In this document: piece by piece, positions 1 through 5,729 of the stretch
How positions within the stretch are numbered: position 1 is the first letter of the stretch
Layout: the number at the start of each line of letters is the position of its first letter
Origin: Lentimicrobium sp.
GTDB taxonomy: Bacteria > Bacteroidota > Bacteroidia > Flavobacteriales > Flavobacteriaceae
Direction of reading: 5' to 3'
Length of the DNA stretch: 5,729 nt
Assembly (NCBI GenBank): GCA_022758945.1
Contig: JAEMQE010000027.1
Location: 1-5,729, forward strand
The notes under the pieces: model-generated
What the model was told of the DNA's origin: nothing
Database searches by the model: none
What the model saw: only the letters and a program-made list of their open reading frames with translations
Program-made: the position numbers and the translations under genes

Positions 1-87
1 ATTGTAGCATTAGAGCCTGATTTTGAAGATCCATTAATTGCTGGTGCAGACAGAATTATTTATTTTGATGACATTGTTGTAAACAAT
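1..87 (+). repeat. Direct repeat copy A (end of upstream jelly-roll module)
   Basis: Bases 1-75 match 541-615 with a single difference (T at 56, C at 596; Ile to Thr). Similarity continues more weakly to about 87. The offset is exactly 540 bp, or 180 codons, so the reading frame is kept. The copy is cut by the window edge and the true repeat extends upstream. Confidence 0.9.
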
Positions 88-906
88 GACCCTACAGGAG
101 TTGTTGTTGTGCCACCTCCAGCTCCAACAGAATTAGTTTTATTAGATTGTGAAGATGGAAGTACCAATAAATTAGCAACCATGAATGTTTTTGCAAATGG
201 ACCTGGACAATCAAATGCTGATATGGTTGTTGTAACTAATCCAAATCCATCGGGAGTAAACACAAGCACTAAATGTATTCAATTTACTCGTAGAACTACA
301 GGAACTGATGCAATGCCTTGGGCTGGATTTTATTGTTATGTTACAGATCCAGATCCAGACTTTACTACAGATAAATATGTGCATGTTAAAGTTATGAAAT
401 CAAATACTTCTCCAGTTAAATTTAAAATAGAAGGTGGACCAACAGGAACTTCAGAAATCGTTAGTATAAATAGTTATACAACTCCTGGTGTTTGGCAAGA
501 TATGGTTTTTGATTATACTTCAAAAACAGGTGTATATCCTATTGTAGCATTAGAGCCTGATTTTGAAGATCCATTAATTGCTGGTGCAGACAGAACTATT
601 TATTTTGATGACATTAGAGTTAACAATAATCCAAACCCAACAACTCTTGGTGTAAAATCAAATGTTTTATCTGTTAAAATTGCAATGTATCCAAACCCAA
701 CCAAAGGTGTTTTGAATATTCAATCTTCTGAAGAACTAAGTTCAGCAACAATCTATTCATTTGAAGGACGTAAAGTTTTAACAATCAATAAATTTGAAAA
801 CGGCAACACAATAATCAATGCTTCTAGTTTAAGCAAAGGCGTTTATTTGATTAATTTTACAGCTAAATCAGGAGCTACATTGACTCAGAAATTTATTAAA
901 GAATAA
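1..906 (+). CDS. Secreted multi-repeat jelly-roll (probably carbohydrate-binding) protein with T9SS type A sorting domain, 5' end missing
   Basis: The frame is open from base 1 to the TAA at 904-906 (301 visible residues), so the gene begins upstream. A GTG at 109 is an internal valine codon, not a start. Visible residues 1-27 are the end of one module (acidic stretch, then YFDDI). A Val/Pro-rich linker follows (about 33-43). A complete module spans about 44-207, from LLDCEDG through WAGFYCYV and VWQDMVFDY to YFDDIRV. Residues about 221-301 are a T9SS type A sorting domain, with MYPNPTKGVLNI, then GVYLINF and a terminal KFIKE. The DxEDG opening, the W-x-x-MVFDY strand and the YFDDI ending resemble jelly-roll modules attached to flavobacterial laminarinases and glycan-binding proteins. 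Sugar binding is therefore inferred; no ligand can be named. No catalytic domain is visible, but one could lie upstream. The protein should be exported through Sec and T9SS and attached to, or released from, the cell surface. Confidence is high for the T9SS signal and moderate for glycan binding. Confidence 0.85.
   Translation: MVALEPDFEDPLIAGADRIIYFDDIVVNNDPTGVVVVPPPAPTELVLLDCEDGSTNKLATMNVFANGPGQSNADMVVVTNPNPSGVNTSTKCIQFTRRTTGTDAMPWAGFYCYVTDPDPDFTTDKYVHVKVMKSNTSPVKFKIEGGPTGTSEIVSINSYTTPGVWQDMVFDYTSKTGVYPIVALEPDFEDPLIAGADRTIYFDDIRVNNNPNPTTLGVKSNVLSVKIAMYPNPTKGVLNIQSSEELSSATIYSFEGRKVLTINKFENGNTIINASSLSKGVYLINFTAKSGATLTQKFIKE
541..627 (+). repeat. Direct repeat copy B (end of last jelly-roll module)
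   Basis: Partner of the repeat at 1-87. It encodes IVALEPDFEDPLIAGADR followed by T-IYFDDI. The two copies show no synonymous differences over 25 codons, which points to recent duplication or gene conversion between modules. Downstream of 615 the copies diverge, where copy B enters the linker to the T9SS domain and copy A enters the Val/Pro linker to the next module. Confidence 0.9.
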
Positions 907-921
907 TATTTTGTTTTCTTT

Positions 922-961
922 GAAAAGGCTTCTCTTTCGGGGGAAGTCTTTTCTGTTTTTT
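922..961 (+). terminator. Intrinsic terminator of the jelly-roll protein gene
   Basis: GAAAAGGCTTC (922-932) pairs with GAAGTCTTTTC (943-953) as an 11-bp stem with one G-U pair. The loop is 10 nt (933-942). After TG, a run of six T follows at 956-961. It lies 16 bp after the stop codon, where a Rho-independent terminator is expected. Confidence 0.8.
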
Positions 962-1140
962 AGAAGATGCAATAAAGTAGAAAATTTTTATTGCACTATT
1001 GATTGTAGCATTATTAGGATATGTATTTTTTTTTCATTTTGGCAAAAGGTGGAATTACATTAAATATAATCTAATAGACATAAATGACAATCAGATTTAA
1101 TATTTCATAGGCATTTCCCAAAATTTTAATAATAATCAAA
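962..1140 (+). promoter_or_regulatory. AT-rich leader upstream of the phosphatase gene; probable promoter region, elements not resolved
   Basis: This gap lies between a terminator and the first gene of the next unit, so it should hold the promoter for 1141-5615. I found no clean Bacteroidota promoter (TTTG about 20 bp before TAnnTTTG). The closest -7-like match is TCATTTTG at 1034-1041, one base off, and it has no convincing -33 partner. The bases just before the ATG are A-rich (AATAATAATCAAA) with no Shine-Dalgarno, as is usual in Flavobacteriia. No riboswitch fold or small open frame with support was seen. Confidence 0.35.
968..995. repeat. Small perfect inverted repeat in the intergenic region
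   Basis: TGCAATAAA (968-976) is the exact reverse complement of TTTATTGCA (987-995), with a 10-nt spacer (977-986). It lies right behind the terminator and has no T-run after it, so it is not a terminator on the plus strand. It could be an operator or a weak hairpin, but with so AT-rich a sequence chance is also possible. Confidence 0.35.
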
Positions 1141-3498
1141 ATGAAAAAGAAAACCTTTTTATTTGTACTTACATTAATTAGTTGTCTTCAGCTTTTTTCA
1201 CAAACCATAAAAGTACAACCCTATTTGCAAGATGCAACTCCAACCTCTATTTTTGTTTCTTGGGAAACAACCTCAGGAACCGAAAGCACTGTAGAATATG
1301 GATTATCACCTTCGCTAGGGATGATGGCTACAGGTGCTAACTTAACAGCAACAGACGGAGTTTCTAAAGTACACGAAGTACAATTGTTAAACCTTTTATC
1401 TTCAACTAAATATTATTATAGAGTAAATACCAGTACAGCTGTTTCGGCAATTAATAGTTTCAAAACACCACCAACAGCTGCTGATAATGCAACTATACGC
1501 ATACTTGCTATGAGCGATATGCAAATTGATAATGCCAATCCAAATAAATTCAACGAAATTATTAATAATGGCGTTATTTCTTATCTCAACACAAATAATC
1601 CTGGCGATATTGCCGATAATTTGAATATGATTTTAGCTCCTGGTGATTTAGTTGCATCTGGAACCACTTACTCTCAATGGCAAACAGATTTTTTTGCTCC
1701 CGCACAAAATATTTTTAAAAACGTACCTGTTTATCCAGTTCTGGGAAACCACGAAATTAATTCGCCTAATTATTACAACTATTTTCATTTGCCAACCAAT
1801 GGTGCAGTTGGATATATCGAACATTCTTGGTATAAAGATATTAGCAATGTGAGAATTATAGGAATTGACAGCAACAGTCCTTATACGAACCAAGCACAAC
1901 TCGATTGGTTAGACGCCACTTTAGCAAGTGCGGCAACCAATCCCGATATAGATTTTGTAATTACACAGTTTCATCATCCTAGTAAATCAGAACTATGGGT
2001 TCCTGGCGAATTGGCTTATTCTTCCCAAGTAGTATCAAAATTGGAACAATTTAGTAATACAACGGGTAAACCAAGTGTACATCTTTTTGGACATACACAC
2101 GCTTATTCACGAGGACAATCCCGTGATTACAAACACATTTGGATGGATGTCGCTTCATCTGGTGGAAATATTGACTATTGGAGCGAATATACCAATAAGG
2201 ATTATGATGAATTTTCGGTTACTACAGATGACTATGGTTTTGTTTTAATTGAAATTACTAATGATAGCGACCCCAGAATTGTTTTTAAAAGAATAAGTCG
2301 CGGTAATGAAATTACACCATTAGACAATGTGCTTCGTGACACATTTACTATTCGATTAAACCCCAGTGCAGTCAATACTCCAATAGCAATTTCACCTGAT
2401 GGAATAACTTTACAACCGCAATGTGTTACGTTAAAAGCTAATGATTTTTCTTCACCAAATGCAACAGCAACACACGGACAAAGTCATTGGCAGATTTCAA
2501 GCTCAACAGATTTTTCAGATCCAGATTTCGAAAGTTGGAAAAACTTTGAAAATTGGTATCAGAATGTTAATACACAAGCAACCGATGATTTAACTGATGA
2601 AAAAATCAATAATCTTATAGGTGGTAAAAATTATTGGTGGAGAGTTCGTTACAGAGACAAAGAATTTAACTGGAGCAACTGGTCAGATCCTCTTTCTTTC
2701 ACTACAAGTGTATCAGGTGTTTCGGCAAACTTATTACTAAATCCTGGAGCAGAAAATGGATTGACCGGCTGGACTACTCTCGAAGGCTCAGTAGAAGCTT
2801 TGACAAATGGACAATGTGGCGGAATTGCTCCACATTCTGGGTTGAAATATTTTGCTGTTGGAGGAATTTGTGTCGATACTGCTGTGGGAAGATGTTCTCA
2901 GACAATTAATGTTTCGAGTTACGCAACTTCTATCGATGGTGGAAATCTTCAAGCTAATTTTGGAGGCTATTTACGAGATTGGGAAGGTTTAGACGTGCCT
3001 CAATTTAGAATTGTTTTTCTAAACGAAAGTGGAATTGAAATAGGTTCAAGTAATTGGTTATCAACAATAAATACATCGTGGACAGAATTAACACAATGGG
3101 TCTCAATTCCTGTATTGACTAGAATGATAACTTTCGAATTGAAAGGGATCCGTAATAACGGCAGCGATAACGATAGTTATATTGATGATTTATTTTTGAC
3201 GATTGGTACACAACCCGTTGATTGTAATTTGAGTTTAGAAGAATTTTCTAAAGGAAAAATTAAATTTTATCCAAATCCTTGGACAATTTCTTCTACATTT
3301 GAATTTTCGAACGAAATTAATTCCGACACAAAACTTTTGGTAACAAATATTTTGGGACAAAGAGTGTCAAATGTTTTGTACAGTTATGAAACAAATAGGA
3401 TTGTTTTAAAAAGAGGAAATCTTAAACCTGGAGTTTATATTTATCAATTAATCAAAAATAATGTTGAGATAGGTACAGGGAAATTTATAGTTGAATAA
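1141..3498 (+). CDS. Secreted purple-acid-phosphatase-type metallophosphoesterase with FN3, jelly-roll and T9SS sorting domains
   Basis: This 785-residue protein is predicted to hydrolyse phosphate esters with a two-metal centre; the substrate is unknown. In order: signal peptide (1-20, MKKK then a hydrophobic stretch, likely cut before Q21); PAP N-terminal/fibronectin-like domain (about 22-110); calcineurin-like catalytic domain (about 118-385); fibronectin-like domain (about 409-523, ending in NYWWRVRYRD and WSDPLSFTT); jelly-roll domain (about 528-690, NLLLNPGAENGLTGW to SYIDDLFLTI, with Cys559, 577 and 585); T9SS type A sorting domain (about 700-785, FYPNPW, GVYIYQL). Metal motifs are SDMQ (Asp126), GDLVA (Asp169), GNHE (Asn203, His204), FHHP (His278) and GHTH (His318, His320). 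The tyrosine of the GDxxY motif in true purple acid phosphatases appears to be Ala172. A lipobox-like LISC at 12-15 is a possible alternative signal. The ATG at 1141 fits because it supplies the signal peptide. The protein should act at the cell surface or in the medium. It is probably co-transcribed with the GH97 gene 20 bp downstream. Confidence 0.88.
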   Translation: MKKKTFLFVLTLISCLQLFSQTIKVQPYLQDATPTSIFVSWETTSGTESTVEYGLSPSLGMMATGANLTATDGVSKVHEVQLLNLLSSTKYYYRVNTSTAVSAINSFKTPPTAADNATIRILAMSDMQIDNANPNKFNEIINNGVISYLNTNNPGDIADNLNMILAPGDLVASGTTYSQWQTDFFAPAQNIFKNVPVYPVLGNHEINSPNYYNYFHLPTNGAVGYIEHSWYKDISNVRIIGIDSNSPYTNQAQLDWLDATLASAATNPDIDFVITQFHHPSKSELWVPGELAYSSQVVSKLEQFSNTTGKPSVHLFGHTHAYSRGQSRDYKHIWMDVASSGGNIDYWSEYTNKDYDEFSVTTDDYGFVLIEITNDSDPRIVFKRISRGNEITPLDNVLRDTFTIRLNPSAVNTPIAISPDGITLQPQCVTLKANDFSSPNATATHGQSHWQISSSTDFSDPDFESWKNFENWYQNVNTQATDDLTDEKINNLIGGKNYWWRVRYRDKEFNWSNWSDPLSFTTSVSGVSANLLLNPGAENGLTGWTTLEGSVEALTNGQCGGIAPHSGLKYFAVGGICVDTAVGRCSQTINVSSYATSIDGGNLQANFGGYLRDWEGLDVPQFRIVFLNESGIEIGSSNWLSTINTSWTELTQWVSIPVLTRMITFELKGIRNNGSDNDSYIDDLFLTIGTQPVDCNLSLEEFSKGKIKFYPNPWTISSTFEFSNEINSDTKLLVTNILGQRVSNVLYSYETNRIVLKRGNLKPGVYIYQLIKNNVEIGTGKFIVE

Positions 3499-3518
3499 TT
3501 TAAATTAAAATTTATTAA

Positions 3519-5615
3519 ATGAGGAATGTAGTGGTGTTTTTATTTTTATTTGGGTCTTTTGTAAATGCACAAAACATCCAATCTCCATCTAGTAAAATTG
3601 CGGTAAATTTTAAATTAACAGCTTCTGGTCAACCTGCTTATACTGTTAATTACAACAACAAACCGGTAATTTTCGAAAGTACTTTAGGAATAAAACTCAA
3701 AGATAAACCAGCTTTAGAAGCTGATTTTCAAATTGAAAATTCAAAAAGCACCACTTTCAATGAATCTTGGAAACCCGTTTTAGGTGAGCAATCAACCATT
3801 GTAAATCATTACAACGAACTCATAATTTCATTAATCCAAAAAGAAACTAATGTAAAATTGAATCTAATTTTCAGAGTTTTTGACGAAGGTGTTGCTTTTA
3901 GATATGATTTTCCAAAACAAAAAGACCTGAATTATTTCATCATTTCGGATGAGGTTTCCCAGTTCAATTTAGCAGGAAATCACAAAACATTTTGGTTGCC
4001 TGGCGATTATGACAGCCAAGAATATCCTTATACAGAGAGCAAATTTTCTGATATAGACAATTCGAAATTAGATTTGAATAACGGTATTGCCTTGAAAACA
4101 ATTAAAGAAAAGTACCGTGTGCAATCGCCTTTAATGATGAAATCTACTGACGGAATTTACATCAATATTTTTGAAGCTGCAGTTGTCAATTATCCTGTGA
4201 TGCATCTAAATGTCGATGTTATAAACTATAAATTAACTTCACATTTGGTTCCAAATGCCATTGGAGATAAAGCCTATTTACAAGCACCTTGCGTTTCGCC
4301 TTGGAGAACGATTATGATTAGCGATGATGCTAGAGATATTGTGGCTTCCAAGATGATTTTAAATCTGAATGAACCTTGTAAAATTGACGATACTTCCTAT
4401 ATAAAACCAATGAAATACGTTGGAATTTGGTGGGAAATGCACGTCGGGAAATCAACTTGGGATTATGCAGGTTCACAAAATGCTCAAAATGTTTTGACAA
4501 AGGATTTATTACCGTCTGGCAAACACGGAGCAACGACCGAAAATACGAAACGATATATTGATTTTGCTGCCAAAAATGGTTTCGATGGCGTTCTGGTCGA
4601 AGGCTGGAATGTAGGTTGGGAAGATTGGTTTGGCAATTGGAAAGAAGAAGTTTTTGACTTCACAACGCCATATCCAGATTTTGATATTGATGCAGTTACG
4701 GCTTACGCCAAATCAAAAAACGTTCAACTAATTATGCACAATGAAACCTCGGGTTCGGTTGCAAATTACGAGCGACATTTAGATCGTGCTTTCGACTTGA
4801 TGAAGAAATACGATTATCCAGCCGTTAAAACTGGTTATGTGGGCAAAATTATTCCGCGTGGTGAATTTCACGATGGACAAACTATGGTCAATCATTTTAA
4901 TTTTGTGGCTCGACGCGCCGCGGATTATAAATTGATGGTCAATTCGCACGAAAGTTCTCGTCCAACAGGTTACAGCCGTACGTATCCAAATTACATCGCT
5001 GCCGAAGCTGCTCGAGGCAATGAATTCAATGCATGGAGTACCGGAAATCCTCCAATGCACGAAACTATTTTGCCTTTCACCAGATTGCTTGGAGGTCCAA
5101 TGGATTACACACCGGGAATTTTCGAAATCAAAATGAGTTATTACGACAAAACCAAAACGGAGCAAGTTCATACAACTTTAGCCAAACAACTGGCTTTGTA
5201 TGTAACTATGTATTCACCGTTGCAGATGGCGGCTGATTTACCTGAAAACTATGAGAAATATCCAGATGCTTTTCAGTTTATCAAAGACGTTGCGGTAGAT
5301 TGGCAGGATTCCAAATATCTTGAAGCCGAACCTGGCGATTATTTGACTGTGGTTCGAAAAGCCAAAAATTCAGAGAAATGGTTTCTGGGCGCTATCACCG
5401 ATGAAAATGCGCGAAAATCTGAAATAAAACTAGATTTCCTTACCAAAGGCAAAAAATACAAAGCCATTATTTATGAAGATGCAAAAGATGCTGATTGGAA
5501 AAATAATCCAATTGCTTACAAAATAAGCACGATAGAAGTTAATTCTAAATCAAAAATCAAATTGAATTTGGCTCCCGGAGGAGGAACAGCGATAAGCTTC
5601 GAACCAATTAACTAA
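3519..5615 (+). CDS. Glycoside hydrolase family 97, SusB-like inverting alpha-glucosidase
   Basis: This 698-residue enzyme is predicted to release glucose from alpha-linked glucans or oligosaccharides, dependent on calcium. A Sec signal peptide (1-17, cut after VNA) with no T9SS domain points to the periplasm. An N-terminal beta-sandwich (about 20-280) precedes a TIM barrel (about 290-590) and a C-terminal beta domain (about 600-698). Compared from memory with Bacteroides thetaiotaomicron SusB (738 residues; Glu439, 508, 526, 532), this protein has Glu409 in HNETSG, Glu478 in NSHESSRPTG, and Glu496 and Glu502 in AEAARGNE. All four are shifted by exactly 30. Glu502 would be the general acid, Glu409 and Glu478 the base pair, and Glu478 and Glu496 calcium ligands. 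A further N-domain ligand may be Glu168 (SQEYPYTE). Other family marks are VEGWNVGWEDWFGNWKEE (360-377), YVGKIIPRGE and LLGGPMDYTPG. The glutamates favour the inverting alpha-glucosidase branch over the retaining alpha-galactosidase branch. The start at 3519 is the only one giving a signal peptide. It is second in a probable operon closed by a strong terminator. Confidence 0.95.
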   Translation: MRNVVVFLFLFGSFVNAQNIQSPSSKIAVNFKLTASGQPAYTVNYNNKPVIFESTLGIKLKDKPALEADFQIENSKSTTFNESWKPVLGEQSTIVNHYNELIISLIQKETNVKLNLIFRVFDEGVAFRYDFPKQKDLNYFIISDEVSQFNLAGNHKTFWLPGDYDSQEYPYTESKFSDIDNSKLDLNNGIALKTIKEKYRVQSPLMMKSTDGIYINIFEAAVVNYPVMHLNVDVINYKLTSHLVPNAIGDKAYLQAPCVSPWRTIMISDDARDIVASKMILNLNEPCKIDDTSYIKPMKYVGIWWEMHVGKSTWDYAGSQNAQNVLTKDLLPSGKHGATTENTKRYIDFAAKNGFDGVLVEGWNVGWEDWFGNWKEEVFDFTTPYPDFDIDAVTAYAKSKNVQLIMHNETSGSVANYERHLDRAFDLMKKYDYPAVKTGYVGKIIPRGEFHDGQTMVNHFNFVARRAADYKLMVNSHESSRPTGYSRTYPNYIAAEAARGNEFNAWSTGNPPMHETILPFTRLLGGPMDYTPGIFEIKMSYYDKTKTEQVHTTLAKQLALYVTMYSPLQMAADLPENYEKYPDAFQFIKDVAVDWQDSKYLEAEPGDYLTVVRKAKNSEKWFLGAITDENARKSEIKLDFLTKGKKYKAIIYEDAKDADWKNNPIAYKISTIEVNSKSKIKLNLAPGGGTAISFEPIN

Positions 5616-5623
5616 AGAAATTT

Positions 5624-5659
5624 ATCCTGTAAGAATTCAAAACTTACAGGATTTTTTTT
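5624..5659 (+). terminator. Strong intrinsic terminator after the GH97 gene
   Basis: ATCCTGTAAG (5624-5633) pairs perfectly with CTTACAGGAT (5643-5652) around a 9-nt loop. Eight T follow at 5652-5659. The stem starts 8 bp after the GH97 stop codon, so the phosphatase-GH97 unit most likely ends here. Confidence 0.9.
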
Positions 5660-5711
5660 AATTGTAATTGAGTTTTATTTCGTTGGTAAAATTCAAACAA
5701 AATAAATATAA

Positions 5712-5729
5712 ATGAAAACTATCAAGAAA
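5712..5729 (+). CDS. Probable start of a further gene, cut by the window edge
   Basis: An ATG at 5712 opens six codons, MKTIKK, to the end of the window. The lysine-rich beginning looks like the n-region of a signal peptide, and the bases before it are A-rich (AAATAAATATAA), as at the other starts here. It lies 52 bp after the terminator, so it probably has its own promoter; none was recognised with confidence. Function cannot be inferred. Confidence 0.5.

Noticed and set aside
109..111. GTG as the start of the first gene
   Set aside because: The frame is open upstream to base 1 and encodes the end of a preceding copy of the same module, so this GTG is an internal valine in the linker.
60..269. 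Minus-strand open frame opposite the jelly-roll gene
   Set aside because: Low-complexity translation antisense to a convincing repeat protein; no independent support.
631..700. CCAAACCCAAC occurring twice (631-641 and 690-700)
   Set aside because: Both encode Pro-Asn-Pro-Thr; the second is the conserved start of the T9SS domain. Chance or codon preference explains the match.
1002..1013. ATTGTAGCATTA in the intergenic region, identical to the first 12 bases of both repeat copies (1-12, 541-552)
   Set aside because: The match ends abruptly on both sides at 12 bases and is AT-rich; it is too short to claim as a repeat remnant.
4779..5171. 130-codon open frame on the minus strand inside the GH97 gene
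   Set aside because: It lies opposite highly conserved catalytic motifs of GH97, has no recognisable domain or signal, and is explained as a shadow of the coding strand.
5662..5682. Possible promoter (TTG then TATTTCG) for the gene starting at 5712
   Set aside because: Both elements depart from the Bacteroidota consensus and the spacing is poor; not listed as a feature.
1..5729. Search for CRISPR arrays, tRNA or rRNA genes, insertion sequences, defence systems and a SusC/SusD pair
   Set aside because: No short spaced repeats, cloverleaf-like segments, transposase motifs, defence domains or TonB-dependent receptor sequence were seen; the space is filled by the described genes.

Overview
The window looks like chromosomal DNA of a member of the Bacteroidota, most likely a Flavobacterium-like Flavobacteriia. 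The DNA is AT-rich and there are no Shine-Dalgarno sequences before the starts. Two proteins end in the type A sorting domain of the type IX secretion system (T9SS), which is confined to this phylum. A third is a glycoside hydrolase of family 97, typical of the phylum. Genus and species are inferred and cannot be fixed from this sequence.

Layout. (1) Positions 1-906 hold the 3' end of a large secreted protein built from repeated jelly-roll modules of about 180 residues, probably carbohydrate-binding, with a T9SS signal at the C-terminus. (2) A clear intrinsic terminator (922-961) closes that gene. It is followed by about 180 bp of AT-rich leader with one small inverted repeat. (3) Positions 1141-3498 encode a five-part secreted metallophosphatase of the purple-acid-phosphatase type: N-terminal PAP/fibronectin-like domain, calcineurin-like catalytic domain, fibronectin-like domain, jelly-roll domain, T9SS signal. 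(4) After 20 bp, positions 3519-5615 encode a complete GH97 enzyme close to SusB, with all the glutamates of the inverting alpha-glucosidase branch. (5) A strong terminator (5624-5659) closes this two-gene unit. (6) The first six codons of a further gene probably start at 5712.

How the genes may work together. The phosphatase and GH97 genes share a strand, are 20 bp apart and lie between two terminators, so they are probably a dicistronic operon. The T9SS signal should place the phosphatase at the cell surface or in the medium. The GH97 enzyme has only a Sec signal peptide and should be periplasmic. The upstream jelly-roll protein would bind polysaccharide outside the cell. The set fits glycan utilisation with an attached phosphatase activity, but no SusC/SusD pair, sugar transporter or regulator lies in the window, so a polysaccharide utilisation locus cannot be claimed. 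I saw no RNA gene, CRISPR array, insertion sequence or defence system, and nothing I would call a wholly new system. The most unusual points are the nearly identical 540-bp-period repeat in gene 1, the phosphatase-GH97 pairing, and the altered metal-site motifs of the phosphatase.
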